Source of the DNA: Hymenolepis diminuta
Taxonomy: Eukaryota > Platyhelminthes > Cestoda > Cyclophyllidea > Hymenolepididae
Assembly (NCBI GenBank): GCA_900708905.1
Contig: CAADRB010000052.1
Coordinates: forward strand, 749,742-813,741
DNA: 64,000 nucleotides
Reading direction: 5' to 3'
Below, one piece after another: positions 20,811 through 34,444 of the stretch. The notes under the pieces were generated by a model. The model saw nothing but the letters and a program-made list of their open reading frames with translations. It searched no databases and had not been told where the DNA came from. Made by a program: the position numbers and the translations under genes. The first letter of the stretch is position 1; every line of letters starts with the position of its first letter.

Positions 20811-22185
20811 ATTATCTCGATTTCCATGTACCAGGTCCTCCTACCCCTTCTTCAAACTGTTTCCTCTCTGCTGTAACTATGCATCCCCCTGTGCGAAGAG
20901 TGCATTTTATGCTGTTCTTAGTGGCTGCACGTTTTCAATTTTTTAAATATGGCTGCAATAAATTGTGAAATCTAGGATCCAATCCCTGTATCTATTTTTC
21001 TGCTCTGACGAAAATGGAGATCCGAATGACTAACCGCCTTGACATTCACGATGACGTAAGTCGTGAAGGCTGACGACTAATTTGTAAATGTTTATGAGTT
21101 AAAAAAGGCACACAATTTAATGAACATGATGAATGAACACGGAAACAGTGCCGATTTGACAGGTTCTGGTGCCAAATATCTCCATTTACGCTTCATCTCA
21201 CTTTTTGAGTTGACATTAATAAGACTTGTAAAAAAGCCCTGTTAGAACTCCATAAGTCCAGAATGCGATGCTAGACATCACCAATTTCAATAAAATCATT
21301 TTATATTGCCAAATGCAAGGGAAAACTAGAAAAAAATTTAATTTAATGTAAACTTAGTTAAAGCGAAATCTTCAAAATTTCACAGGGATCTCAGAAATTC
21401 ATGACCATCCTCATTTCAAGTCTTCTTCATCAGAAGAGTTTCGCCTTTTGCAGAAGAAATGCCAACTATCTTGGCAAATTAGCAAGTAGGAGAAGGAGGG
21501 GGGAGGGGGAGAAAATTTCAAACCAAACCGTTAGAGGAAATGATAATTATTTTTCCCCGCTCCCAATACTTCTTCTATGAATAGAAATGCAATTTCTTTC
21601 TTTACTTCCCTTCTGATAAATGATATTTGATAATTATACTTATTTGTTTAAGCCGATACCGACTGAGATGGAGTTTCGTGAAAACACTCGTGTCGACGAT
21701 TAGGTGCCTTCTGATCTGTCGTGGGTTATTGGCTTCCGAGTTTACTAGATTGTCGGCCCCGGGAGATTACCGTCGGAACTTCTAGTTGATTACATTATAG
21801 CACAAACAATTATTGATGGGATTTTCAATTTAAAAAATCATATTTTAGGTGAAAACAATCATCGGCTGATTATTTGTGATATAAGAGTCATATTTTAAAA
21901 ATTTACCACTTCACTGATGATGATTCCCCTTCAGCGAATTTTCGCATTTCACTGTTCTTTCATGCATTCCCTTGAGGTTGGATTTCACAGCTTGGAAAAG
22001 AAGATTTAACATTCTGTTTTTATATTAACCATGACTCCCTTCGTGACCCCTTCACTTAATCTGTCTTAGCTAGAACTTTATGGAGACCTTCCTTCTAGTT
22101 ATTCCTGATACTTAATGGTCTGAAATTAATTTCACTCCAAGGTTAACGTTTTTATGACAACTGACAGACGGGGTCTTCTTAGTTG
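20811..22185. other. non-coding stretch
   Basis: It includes a G/A-rich tract (about 21485-21512) and a more CpG-containing piece at about 21655-21785 of unknown nature. No coding signal. Confidence 0.45.
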
Positions 22186-22189
22186 AGGT

Positions 22190-22390
22190 TTGACCAGTGG
22201 ATTTCCCAGAGGAATTTGTTGAGCAAGATCCTTACTAGTCTTAGCTCTGCTAGAGCATAGTCCTTAGACTGCTCTTCTTCCAGTAAACATGAAAGATTTA
22301 GTTCAATTGTTATCGAACATCCTAAGCACTCTTGTAGAGGATTACTTCCATGAAAATTTTCACTGAACTCTTACTCACCTTGGAAGATAA
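22190..22390 (-). repeat. dispersed repeat R1, partial copy
   Basis: The order TGGATTTCCCAGAGGAAT, GAGCAAGATCCTTACTAGTC, GAGCATAGTCC, AATTGTTATCGAACATCC and AGAGGATTACTTCCATG matches the 12.2 and 32.0 kb copies. Confidence 0.6.
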
Positions 22391-25300
22391 TTGTACTTCT
22401 TGGTCCTAGACCATTGTTGTTGTTATTCTGTCAAAGGTGATTTATAGTCCCAAGTGGAAATGGGTTACTTTTCACAATAAATGGATGAATTTTACGCCAC
22501 ATGGAGGGGGAAAAAAAGCAGGACTTTATCGTAGATAGAATGATTCGACCAAATCCCTCCATTGCAGCGGCTGAAGTACAATAAATCTTATTGTCCCAGA
22601 TAAAATGATAACGAAGGAAAAAAATCGTTGCACAAAGCAGTGGTGATTCACACTCCGGTACAGAATGGTCATATATCTCTGTGCTTGCTTGCTTTCTCTC
22701 TCAAACCTCTGCTTGACGGGAACATCTTTGTGTCCTCATTTCGGGGTCATCAGTTGATAAGAGGACTGAGTGAAGTGACATGAATGGAAAGCGTGTATAG
22801 CATGTTTAGTATCCAAGTTAATAATAATCAATAAACATATAATCAAATTAGTAAGAATAAGTAACATTTTTAACCATGGCAATGCAAAAAGCTTTTTAAG
22901 AATTTTGTTCTTGAGGTTGAATCTGAACGTGTGAAGTAGCAAAATAGCAGAGTTGGGGATGAGTAAGTTCATTGCAAAATCACGATGTCAAGCTTCATAT
23001 TTCATTCGATTTCTGTATGCATCTTCCAATTTCTCATTGGGGGGTTCAATTCATTTGTAATATTCCGGGTGGGTTCATGTTCGGGATATTCAGCGCTTGT
23101 TGGCAATTTGATCTTATTGAATGTTTGGCTATGTCATTTTGGTTCTCATATAGCTTCTTTCAGACACTAATGAGTAGATGAGACTTGTGGAGGTACTTGA
23201 TAAATGCAGACCTCATTAGAATTCATTCAAAGTGAAAACAACGAGAATTGCTTGAATTTTCTAGAGAGAAGGTAAAACTAGCACGGTTTCCCAATTCTAC
23301 CACTTAGGTCGTCAAAGCCTTGGATATATACATGCTTTCTTTCTACCATCTTTGAACAAGCCTGTGGTCCCATTTCAAGGCGATTAAAATAACATAAATG
23401 TATAATCTACATTAAAGTTCTCACCTACAAGACAGAAGATGATCGTGAATGTGGGAATTTTACCGAACCTGTCCTTCTGTGCGGTTTATTTACTTTTGGC
23501 TGTCATTAAAACGCTGCTCGGTAGATGAAGTCAGACCACTGCAGAAGAAAGTAAGTGAATATTTAAGTGTCGAAAAGACCCCTGAGGATGTCTACCGCAC
23601 AATTTCAGGAAGCTGGGCCAAATTTTTCACAGGGATGGCGATGCAATAATCGAATCACAAGTGTAGTATTACCTATAGCAAATATATGAAAAGAGGAAAC
23701 ATTTTTACGTCCAACACCCAAAAGCGAATGCAAAATAGATGCTTGAAAAAGAATAAAAACCAACTGTGCGTATGAATCTATTAAAATATATCATTTATAA
23801 ACTTTGTTATCATTTATTCTAGTTTCATTTTTTTAATTTCAAACTCCATTTAGTGTCATAGTACCATAAATTTAGAGTTGATATCCAAGAAATGGGCTAG
23901 ACGTGGATATAAATACAAAACCCCATACCTACTAACAGTAACTTTATTCTGCCGACGTATTAGTAAAGAGCAAGAGATTTGGGAAGCATCTTCTATTAAC
24001 ACTTAAACGTACTAGGCCACTCAGACCATTTAAACAAAACCTCACCGCCAAAAGCACCATAAATTGCCACAATAAACGGCGATCAGTGTGGTCTTTTTGG
24101 ATGGTGACAATGATCTCGGTTTTTAGAAATAAACCCCAATTAGCTTCAGATATGTAATTGTGATATGATCAAGGAGAGCAAATTTGGGAAGAATTTCGAG
24201 TGTTGGATGTTGATATTTATAAACCGTTGTGATCTGCAGCACTGATATCCCCGCTAGAAGAAGGAAAAATTCAAGTTCGCGTTGTTACAGCAGAATTTAT
24301 TACAGCTTAAATAGAACGATACGCAGCACATTGTAATTCATATTAATTCACATAATCAGTACGAGTGTTAATCGTTACTCTATTAATAATGAGAAGAATG
24401 AAAAGTAAAATATCAATATTTTTAAAACGAAATATGTTATAATCCTTCATAGTAATGTTTTCATTTTGACACTTCCCCTTTTAAGCTGTGCCTTTCTTAT
24501 AAAATTTCTTCTATGGATCTGTTTGAAGTTATTCAGGTTGTTCCTTATTCCTTTTTGGTGAATTCTTCGGGTGATTGATGCAGCTTTGGTCTGCTTATTC
24601 TCCTCAATAGAAATTCCATTGAAGATTTTCTATCAAGTCTAGGATGAACAGCCTTCCGGAATTTCACGAGAACAGCCTCCCTCTCCTTCTTCGTAGGACC
24701 TGTTCTCTCCTTTTCTCTTGGTTTGGGACTGTCGCTTCAGACGCCTGGAACGAAATGCTGCATTCGCTTTTGGTTTTGAAGAAATGTCTCTGTTCTCTGT
24801 TTTTTCGACAACAAACACATTCATAAACATTTATGTTCTCATCATCACACATTTCATAAATTAGTTTTTAAAAAATATTCCTTCATAAATGTAAACTCTG
24901 CGACATGTCGCAAAACCTGAAACATTAAAGCCTACATTTTTGCCAAGATCAATAGCATTCATTCATTCATTTTTATTAATATAATATACTTTTTTAATAT
25001 AATCTATCCCTTTACGTCGTAAAAACTTGTCATAAAAATATATAAAACTCCATAGAACGGATAGTCACAATGATGCCAGGAAAAGTGGCATTTTAGAATC
25101 GAACATCAAAGTGGCTTTGAAAGCAAAAAAGGAGGTGAATGACCTTACCTTGAAGAAGGGTGAACAGGAGAAGGAGGAAGAGGAGGAGGAGGAGGAGGAG
25201 GAAGAGGAGCGAAATGCACATCCGCACAGATTTTATTGCCCACAGGGATTCGTGGGAAAAAATAGGACCACTAAAATACCGCAGAAATGGCAGCAGGAGA

Positions 25301-26685
25301 AGAATGGAAATATATGTATTTATTTCCTTATATAATTAGGGTACAACTTCGTTTGGCAAGAGGCTAAAGTTGAGGGAACCACAAACATGGGAATGAGAAA
25401 AATTGCTAAGCTCTTTCTAACCTCTTTCTAACTTTTACGAACTTCGCATAGCATACAGAAAGGAGGCAGAGACTGTTTTGAAAGTATATTTTTACCGGAA
25501 CAGAACACCATAAATGGCAAGAGAAAGAAATTCAATATGTGGGAGGTGGACACTTAAGACGCCTATTTTAGAAATGACGCTTCCTGATCAGAACAAAAAA
25601 TACTGAAAAATAACCAGAAAATTGATGAAATCGTTAACAGCGGCACACCCCAAGATGGCCACTTTTTTAGAGACCACTATAAACGAATGGTAACCGAAAT
25701 AAATTTTTATTCATTTACTGAACGCTATAACCGTCGATGCCTAATCTTATCCTGATCAGGCAAAAAAAGACAAGAATTTCTGACACTTGTTTCTAAATTT
25801 GAACTGAAAAGGTCATCTTTATCACCTACGATCTAAAATCAAACTTCACCTCTTTTGTAATAAGTTTCAGCAAATTTTGGTGTGTTTACATAATCATTAT
25901 GCTCTGCATAAAGAAATCAACAAATAGGTTGGCAATTCGGATCATTCCTTCCTCGGTATTTTTCCGAATCACCTATCAGAGTTGCTGCGGCTGTGTAAAA
26001 TCAGTCGATGATCTCTTCAACATTAAGTTTTAAAGGTCACCTAGTCCGTGTGGAACTTGATCATTTCCTAGAGATAAATGGTACTCTTTGACAAAATCAC
26101 TCTATGATATTACTTCCTGGATTAGTTACTTTGAATAGTAATTCTTCCGTTCATCTTCACAGGAACCATTCCCACAATCTGGTACTCCAGAATGTGAGTT
26201 ACAATGAAATACAGCAAATCTGATGGAAGGAAACCTAACCATTAAAGTCGGATCATTTGGTTTGAGATGTTTCGAGCACGAATAAATATCTTATGTTCGA
26301 ATTTCAATGGCAATCTCAGTCTGATTTGAGCTAAGAAATTTTCTGCTTCAAAAATCAAACAGTTCAATTATCAATCAGCTTTTTATTATAAAAAGGAGCA
26401 TTTGGGAAATTCACATAACCTGAAGATTTATTTAATATTCGATTTCACTTCGAGTGAACTCCGTATTCGAAGATCTGCTAACGCAAAATTTTTATCTATC
26501 CCTCAGCTATGTTAATGCTGTAAGCTACTGAATATCATGCAAGATCATTTCGCCTTCTCCACCATTGGAAGGAAATTGATCTGAAATAGCAGGACCGACC
26601 CTCCTCGGTCAATATGTACCAAGCTTCATAGACAAGCGTTTGCTAAAATCCAGGCGACGAATCATTAAATGTGAACATTTGAACG
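22391..26685. other. non-coding stretch
   Basis: AT-rich with short frames only. A GAG/GGA tract at 25168-25209 produces a spurious poly-Glu frame. No gene seen. Confidence 0.5.
25168..25209 (+). repeat. (GGA)n microsatellite
   Basis: A run of GGA/GAG triplets with a few interruptions; it encodes poly-Glu in one frame only by composition. Confidence 0.85.
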
Positions 26686-26689
26686 TTAG

Positions 26690-26815
26690 CTAGGCGTTAA
26701 GTAAATATTGTACAACTCAGGCTCAAAACCAAATGAAGAAAGACTTTGATTCCTTGACGTTGCACTCAGCCTCCTTTTGATCCCCACCTCTTAACGTTTG
26801 GTGGTCTTTCTATTA
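26690..26815 (-). repeat. dispersed repeat family F, copy
   Basis: The order ATATTGTACAACTCAGG, CAAATGAAG, CTTTGATTCCTTGACG, CTCAGCCTCCTTTTGAT and CCCACCTC matches 61.97-62.10 kb closely, and the reverse complement of 35.9 kb. Confidence 0.6.
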
Positions 26816-27410
26816 TTCAGTGTGAGTCGCTCCCCACAACTGGAAATTGTAAAATTTTTTCACTACGTGTACTAGTAATATCCACCTTGTACTTATACGT
26901 GCAGTTTCTTGGATCGCTTGAAACTCAAGTACGGAGAATTTGATTCCCTTATCTTTCCATGGTTTTTCTAGGCGTTGTTTGCCCCGACCAGAAACCATCC
27001 ATAACCATCTTTGTGCTCAAATACTTCCAAATATGCTAATAATTTAGCACGTTTATGCGCACTTAAACATATGGAGATCTTCACGGGTTTTCACTATTTA
27101 ATCTTCGGCCGAGAAATCTTTATATTACTGTTACCTCTTCATGAATGTGCTGAACTGATTCTTTTCTCTGAGAATTCGTGTACATCCAAACTTAAATTAT
27201 TACAATCCGCGTCAAGGTAAAAAATGCACACTTTTTCATCTTTGAAGAGCGGCTAAACACAAAGAACAGAAAATTACTCAATTTGAATTAAGGAAAGTGG
27301 TTGAAATAGAAGTTGTAAACAAAATCGGGGCATTAAACTTTTATTCACTAAATTTGACCCTTGAAATTAGGTAGAATGCCTTCTACTTCTTGAATATTGT
27401 CCACTGTGTG
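26816..27410. other. non-coding stretch
   Basis: Nothing recognisable seen. Confidence 0.45.
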
Positions 27411-27414
27411 AGTA

Positions 27415-27730
27415 GAAAGTGGTACACACCCCACAATGCAAACTGGACAGGCTTAGTAGTCCCTTTCAAACTCTATAAAGCTGCAACTACTCAGACACCA
27501 GGAAGAAGAAAGGAGAATAATCTAGAAATACTAAGAAAATAGATTGGCTTGTATATAAGTGGATGACGTGATAAATGATTGGTTGCCTTATTAGCCAATA
27601 ATTACACTGCCAATTGCTTCTGTGGTGGTCTTACATATCCAGGTATGGGCGTGGAATGCAATAGGCAATATTCCAGCACACGAGGGCTTCATCTTATGAG
27701 CTTTCCTTGAGTGCGCGGAAAATATTTCAT
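27415..27730 (+). repeat. dispersed repeat family D, copy 2
   Basis: Anchors are CTACTCAGACACCAGGAAG, GATAAATGATTGGTTGCC, TTATTAGCCAATAATTAC, TGTGGTGGTCTTACATATCC and AGGTATGGGCG. The 40.4 kb copy shows the same order on the same strand, and 29.4-29.64 kb shows it as reverse complement. Confidence 0.6.
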
Positions 27731-29395
27731 TCAGGTCCCTAACGAAAGATAAACTTCAATTAAGATTAAAAACTCAGTAGAGAGTTAATATTAATAAGCT
27801 AATTAGATCAAAGAATCGGGCAAATTAATTTAATGAATTAAAATGGAGAGATTATTAGAAGAATGGATCACGGAAAACCGTTTGATTCTCCGGCCGAAAA
27901 TCATATGATGCAGTAAATTTCTGCCTTAGCAACCCCCTGGGACACCATCAAAGCGTCACTTTTAAGGAAATCTTTTTTGCAGTAGTCCCCTTCATTAGCA
28001 CCTTGTGGTATCCTTTTAAGTAACTTTCATTCTCATATCCTTCGAAGTATACAAAGTTCCAAAAACTCCATTATGATTTTCTATTATGAAAATGTAACTC
28101 CTCTCTGGCGATTGTGCTTTCGAAACCCTGTCCTACAGAATATTAATTAGCCATTTTATTCCTGTCTAATGGACAGAATAAAGTGGTCTTATGCAAGTCA
28201 TTGCAACACTTCTGCGCTACCTTTGTCCCTTTCACAGCGTGAGAAATTTTTGGGCTTCCGAGAATGAACTTTGACGCAATATCCTGAATTCAGCTCTCTC
28301 CATCTCTCTGTTTCGTGGTGATGACTCAAGTGAATCAGAAACATCCACACACACACGCATACACCCAACGAGGCATGCCGACACATTCCTCACTTTCTCT
28401 CTTTTTGGATAGTCGCCTTTCATATAAACAATGGAACTGAGTGGCTGAGTGCTATGGCCTTCTTAGGGCGCCATGACTTGTTCACACAGTTGTCTTGATG
28501 ATTAATGTGTCAGTATAGCTGAATAAAGTCCAAACAAGCCATCTTAAAAGCCATGACTGATGAATATTTGAGGGGCATCAAAGATAAATGAAAAGCTTTC
28601 ATCGCACGTTTATTCTAATTAGGAAATCGAATGACAATTGGTTTAATCAGTTGGGTTCGATTTTAGATAAAGTCCTGAGGTAGAAAATTGAGATCAAAAT
28701 TCAGTATATTGATAACCTTTTGTAAATTCATATCTTGAGCGACCAAGGGAATGTATGGTAGTCCCATTTCGATACAAAAGCAGCTAGACGGTTCTAGAAT
28801 CATCACCTATAATCAGTAAGGGGCTTATTATTGCTAAAAGTAATTGCCTAAATATGAGGATCTCCGCTTATTTATAAGGATACCATGCTTTATGTAAGTC
28901 AGTTAAGTAGATACAATACTTTAATTACATAATTTGGGAAATTCATTAAGGAGAGGGAGGATTTTCACATTTTATGAGTGTAAATATAGTAGAAGTGAGA
29001 GTCGGGGAATCAGAAGAGTCCTATTTCATCATCAAGTTGAAGTTCCTTCAAACTCATCCTTTATTTTCATCGTCTTATTCCTCATAAGGAAAATCTGACT
29101 GACAAATGATTTTGTAGCCATCTACTTTTCACAAGGACGTTAACAAGTTATATTTGGGCTTGAGATGACTGATCTGCTAGTGCTTTCTCATTTCACTTTC
29201 ATTTGCAGAGAGTTGAGGAAGCCAAGATTCCACTACTGTAATTCCTCATTTGCAGACACCCTTCAGTTGTTCAGATGAGATGTTCAACAATGAGAGAATT
29301 CAGTGTAGGGTTCACTTCATAGTTCATTTCCTTGCTTAAACCCATATCCATGTGTTCAGAATTAATCTGCCAGCAGGTTAATTTGAGCTTTCAAG
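27731..29395. other. non-coding stretch
   Basis: A short CA tract near 28345. No coding or repeat family recognised. Confidence 0.45.
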
Positions 29396-29399
29396 AGGC

Positions 29400-29640
29400 T
29401 GGATTACTGACGCACACCACTACGCCCGGTCTCTTCAAATATCCTCTTTCGAATACATTCGGTGCATTCGAGCGAAATTCCCAGGCTTCGTCCCTTCTGC
29501 ACTGGATTATAGATTATCGGACTTCTGTGTTCGCACCGGTATATTCAAGCCCGCGACTAAGGTCATTACCACTCTAATTACTGGCTAACCGGATAGCCAA
29601 TCGTTTACTGCGCATCCCACTCTATTTAAACAAACTCCTT
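29400..29640 (-). repeat. dispersed repeat family D, reverse copy
   Basis: The reverse complement of ACTGGCTAACCGGATAGCC and of the GTGTTCGCACCGGTATATTC block lines up with the TGGTTGCCTTATTAGCCAAT and ATATCCAGGTATGGGCG blocks of the 27.5 kb copy. Confidence 0.5.
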
Positions 29641-31365
29641 CTGAATTTATCTTATAATGGGAGTTTTATTAAGTTATGGCAATTCAGACTCGAGGAAGAA
29701 GAATGGAGAAGACCTTTGTCTCAATCAAAGAGCATGTTTATAAATCAAATGTTACCATCATGTGTTTATCGTCACACATTTTTGCTTATGTGTCAGAATT
29801 ATCACAAAATTCACTCTGGAATTGTCACGCTCAAATATCATAAATTTGTACTCCGATATGGTGAGAAATAACTCAGTGGGAATCGGAGGATTTCATCTGC
29901 GAACAAAACATATCCGGAACTTGATTAAATTTTTATTTTTTGATTTAAGAAATATTTACTTAATCTTAACCAAAATATAAATTTTTAACATAATTTTTGC
30001 AGATAGTTTTTAGAATTAAAAAGGAGGGAACTTGTTCTACTCTCTGTTTATATTTATTCTTGCTGTTTATTTATCACCAAGATATCTTGCATTTTGCATC
30101 TTCTGTTCCTTTTAAAAAAAACATATTTTGAAAAGAAGACAGTGATAATACTGTTTTAAGTAATTGTTTTAAAGAAGGTCTCAAAGTTTTTAAAAGATAC
30201 TCAAAAATTTGTCATTTAGACCGAATTGAAACTATAACTGTGTGAACGATGACATCAAAATGAAGTAAAAACGTGAAAGAGGGAGAGATTGAACAAGCAA
30301 ATGATGGCCTGCGAAATTCGAAAGTAAAATTCAACAAATACTGAAGTTTGCTGAAGGTTAGGCTGCAACGAACTCACTATTTTAAATAATAATGAGAATT
30401 TCGTGCTTATAATGTAATTTAAAGAGGATGCTCCAAGTCGCGGCTACCTGCTCCTGTAAAAGGTAAAGTAAATCGAGCTGACATGGTAAACCACTGAATT
30501 AAATCAACCATTTATGATTCTTCATCCCCTCATCTTCAAACCTGGGTTCTCTGGGGTTCTCCTTATTAAAACGAATGGTTTTTTTGATAATAAATGACAA
30601 TTAGGAGAAAAGAGAAGACAAACTTGAGTTACTTTGATGGGAATTGCTCAATCTACCTCCACTCTTATTGATCAGTATCAACCACTAGAGTAGGCAGATT
30701 CTATCATTTAATACGTATTGATCTGATAACTTCTTACTTAGCAATGTTGTACAATTTCTTTTCCGTTTGTCCCACCCCAAATTTCATTCTCTATTGGAAA
30801 TATCCGTGAGTAGCATCTAAAATTCGGTCATTTCGCATTCATAATACCACGATTAGTGTCTCGAAGTTAAACAGTAATGGGGCTGATCACCATTCACTTG
30901 ATTTGCTTAACACTTCAAAATGCTTCCAAATGCCAACAAATCAAGTAGAGTTGCGGATGGAAAGAGAGAGAGAGAGAGAGATAAAGCGTGTCCAAAGCAG
31001 GTTAATCACTGACGCGTCATTTCGGAGTCAAATTTCTTCCTTCGGTGCGAAAAACCAAACCAGCACTCTTTTACTCATGGGCGGCACGCAAAAAAAACAA
31101 CATGAATTGTTGGCATTGCAAATAGGCTCTTAATCCGAAGATCACGGTTTCACACTGACGAAGTCTCGATACTAGAACACTCATGGAAAGGTCGTAATGT
31201 CGATACTCTTTGGTGCACTAGCCATTACCGGACAAATGGTCTTAATACTATGTTCTCTTGTTCATTAAGGCGGTACACATCATATGTAATATTTATATGT
31301 AACAGTATATAAATTACGATGATCGTATAAGCATATCTATCCTGACCAGTGCGATTGGCTACCGA
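29641..31365. other. non-coding stretch
   Basis: It contains a GA microsatellite (30963-30981). No gene seen. Confidence 0.45.
30963..30981 (+). repeat. (GA)n microsatellite
   Basis: Nine to ten GA units. Confidence 0.9.
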
Positions 31366-31369
31366 CATT

Positions 31370-31442
31370 ACTGCGTATTGATCTCGTGACCTTTGACCTG
31401 CGTGGCGTTTACATTGTCTACTGCGCCAAAGAGGCACTATAT
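31370..31442 (+). repeat. short repeat E, copy 1
   Basis: GATCTCGTGACCTTTGACCT, then TTTACATTGTCTACTGCGCC and AGAGGC, shared in order with 34.45-34.53 kb. Both copies are open in the same frame (DLVT...L...I...CA). Confidence 0.5.
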
Positions 31443-31729
31443 AAGCTCCCAATATCATTTCCTTTAATTTATACAGATAATATACACTTTTTGAATCTAA
31501 AAAGCGAGTGGAATGTAATTAGGGGAAAGTGTAAGGGGATTCGGTCCATAGTATTCGAGAATTTTACTTCTTCACTACTTAGCTCAGGATAACATTTACT
31601 ACTGCTGTGGTCAAAGGATCATTTGAGAATATACACATTAAATATAAATTTCACCTTTGCTATTGACTTAATTATATGTGGTGTTTCAGTCAATCCTGAT
31701 CTTAACTGGACTTAGAGCGTCTGGAAATT

Positions 31730-32130
31730 GACCATTGGAAGTCCTTGTAGGGGTTACGCCTTTCCATTGATAACATTGCCTCGTATTTCACCTGTTTTTG
31801 TCCAACTTCCCTCGGGATGAGGAAGTACGATTGTTTTAGCCAGGACAATCAGGTCAAACCAAAGACTTCTCGGCGTCTTAATGAGAATCAGAAGAAGTTT
31901 TGGAGTACGAGAATTAGGAGAACCTTTTATAGTATCTCAAAGGCGAAGTATTCTTCGTTGAAGCTTGGCTGCAGAATTTTCCAGAAAATCCGCTGAGCTA
32001 GCTCTTCATTTGTCAAGGCCGTGCCTGAGAGTAATTCTAAAATCAGTCTTCTTGCACTATTATGGAGAGACTTATGTTTATTGTTATCAGATAATCCTGG
32101 CTATGGAAGATTGATTTCACCAATATCTCG
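31730..32130 (-). repeat. dispersed repeat R1, longer copy
   Basis: It links the two halves of R1 seen elsewhere. The CAGGTCAAACCAAAGACTTC block matches the reverse complement of 20.46-20.51 kb. It is followed by GAGAATCAGAAGAAGTTTTG, AGAACCTTTTATAGTATCTC, then CGCTGAGCTAGCTCTTCATT and GTTTATTGTTATCAGATAAT, as in the 12.2 and 22.2 kb copies. Confidence 0.65.
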
Positions 32131-33830
32131 ATGCGCCTTGCTTTTAAATTAATTGATAGCTGCGAATATTTTTAAATGGGGGTATTTTCTAAGCCATGTT
32201 GGGAAATTTCACATCATTCATCATTTAGGGTGACTAAACTGGGTGAACACCATCATATATCTGCGGTGCACACTCGAGTTAGAACAATATCCATCGATGG
32301 GGAGGGTAGGGTTGTTTGCATAAACATTCGCTAATTAGACCGCACGGTAGGGAAATGTACAAACGTTGAGGTCGGAACACCGAAATTAGTTGCAGGAGAG
32401 TGCATTCACTTTCCCAAGATGTGATTCGGAGTCTGTATTTGTGAAATTGTGTGTGGGAGTATGCAGAAAATATAACACTTCACGTAAATCATCAGTGAGA
32501 GATGTCTGTGATATAAATACAGGGAAATCCAATGACTATATATCCTCTGTTTCTAAAGACAAGAGTTGTAAAGCCATCTGTCAGAATGTCACCGTCCTTC
32601 CAAAGTCTGACTGAGATCGGCTTGTAAGAATATGGAAATCTCCAATCAAGCGATAAATATTATTACAGGTTTTAACACTTTCTCCCACACTCTGGAAGTC
32701 CACATTTTCAGTAGGCGATCAGAGGTCTAATAAATACCAATATAGGAAAGTCGAGATGGAGTGTGAGGAATGAAAATCGATGGTCGAGATAGAGATGAAC
32801 TTTGAGTTCAAGGTAGGAATATACTGACAATACTGATAAATACTCAAAACATATTCTCGACAGCCTCACAATCATTTTCAGAGTAATGCATAAAATGCAT
32901 GAATTTTTAATTATCAGATAAGATCCCATATTGCTAACCCGGAGTGACCTAATTTGATACGAAGTCATCACTTCAGAGTTTTACGCTTAAATGAGCTCAA
33001 GACGTCCGGTTAGTGTTCTCCATCAGCCACCCCTTCAAATCTTTCTAATTGGTTGTTTCATATTGCTATGTCCTTCGAATTATTACCTCCCTGTAAATAG
33101 TCTTATGACCTACCTCTTGCACTCTTATCCACTCCAATCTTCAACAAGTCCTCTCTCCCTCTTTCAAGACTTCTGTCAAAAGCAGTTTGTCACAATCATC
33201 TTCTCTCCCCAACCTGTCTGTGTGGCGAAAATTTGTAGAAATTAGAGGGGTCCAGTCTCCAGAATACCTAAGGTCCTAGTTACTAATCTCTTTCAAATAT
33301 TCTACAGAATTTACTAAGAACATGAGCTCAAGTTGGACACTGGCTTGGGTGATCATTCGGGGGCATGTTAATGAGAGAAATGCGATGAAATTCAGACCGT
33401 GTTGCATGAGAGTAATGCATGCGCTATATCCTCTGGGAACTTCACATGCAGTTCGGGCGTGGCCTCTTTATTTTCTTTCTCTACCGTGATCCAGATGTTT
33501 CCAGATGTTTCAATTAGAGTGACCTAATTTCACTCACTCTCTCGTTTGGACATCAAAGGCAGTGAATTTGTTTTCCTTAATAAGATTTCAGATTTCTCGT
33601 CCAGTGAATAACAAGTTAAATTTCGAAAGAGATCTAGTTTCCGAGTGCCACTTTTTTCAAATGAATGACCACGTAGAAAAAGAATATTTATGAAATTAAT
33701 CGTCTACGTTTCAATCGTCTATACACTGTAAAATTAAACTAGACACAGGCAGTTATTAGCTCATGTAAAGTATAGGCTTTCGAGTAGAAATGTTTCTTTA
33801 AAGGAATATCATTACCCACGGTAATGCAAA
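32131..33830. other. non-coding stretch with a possible SINE tail
   Basis: About 32990-33240 (CACTCTTATCCACTCC, CTCTCTCCC, TGTGTGGCGAAAATTTGTAG) may be the 3' part of the SINE-like family at 41 and 46 kb. Otherwise nothing recognisable. Confidence 0.3.
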
Positions 33831-33834
33831 AATT

Positions 33835-34110
33835 ACAGGCAACTGAAATCGGTTGACAGAAATCCCAATGAATTACAGGTGGAAGAGGATCAAAAAAGAT
33901 ACTGAGAACAGCGTCAAGGCATCAAAGGGTCTTACTTCGTTTGATTTTAGAATTCGAATTGTAAAATATTTACTAGATGGGTAACTTACGTTCCAAAATT
34001 TAAAGTTAAAAAAATTCCTTTTTATCTAGCCATTTTGGCCAACATCGAATAAACGCTATTAGTTGGCTATCAGAAGGAATAAACTGAGCGAGATGGCGTG
34101 ACAAACCCTT
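33835..34110 (+). repeat. dispersed repeat family F, copy
   Basis: The order CTGAAATCGGTTGACAG, GGATCAAAAAAGATACTGAG, CAAGGCATCAAAGGGTCTTA, TTGTAAAATATTTACTAGAT and TATTAGTTGG is shared with 35.88-36.13 kb on the same strand. Confidence 0.6.
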
Positions 34111-34444
34111 CAGTTTAATCTGCTGACAACTCGGCCTCGGACACGACAGTCGTGAATCTTGTGATCATATCCTGATATCTAAACCGAGGAAAATTAGGTC
34201 ACAACTCTACGAATCATAGCTCTTAATTGAAAAAATAAACAAGCGATTTGATAAAAACAGTTATTTCCCTGTGTTTTTACCTTCCAAGGCCCTCAGGCGA
34301 AAAGGTCACAACACTTGACTTGGGCAGATAGGGAAAATATTCAGAAGCCACTCTGATAAGAAACTCACATTTTATCACCTACCTTGTTGACCGGAATTGA
34401 CGAGACGAATCAGTCACACACAAACACACATCCTACTGGATGTT
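34111..34444. other. non-coding stretch
   Basis: Nothing recognisable apart from a small CACGA-CAG-TCGTG hairpin near 34143. Confidence 0.4.

Noticed and set aside
25111..25335. Poly-Glu ORF
   Set aside because: It is produced by a GGA microsatellite; the remainder has no recognisable content.
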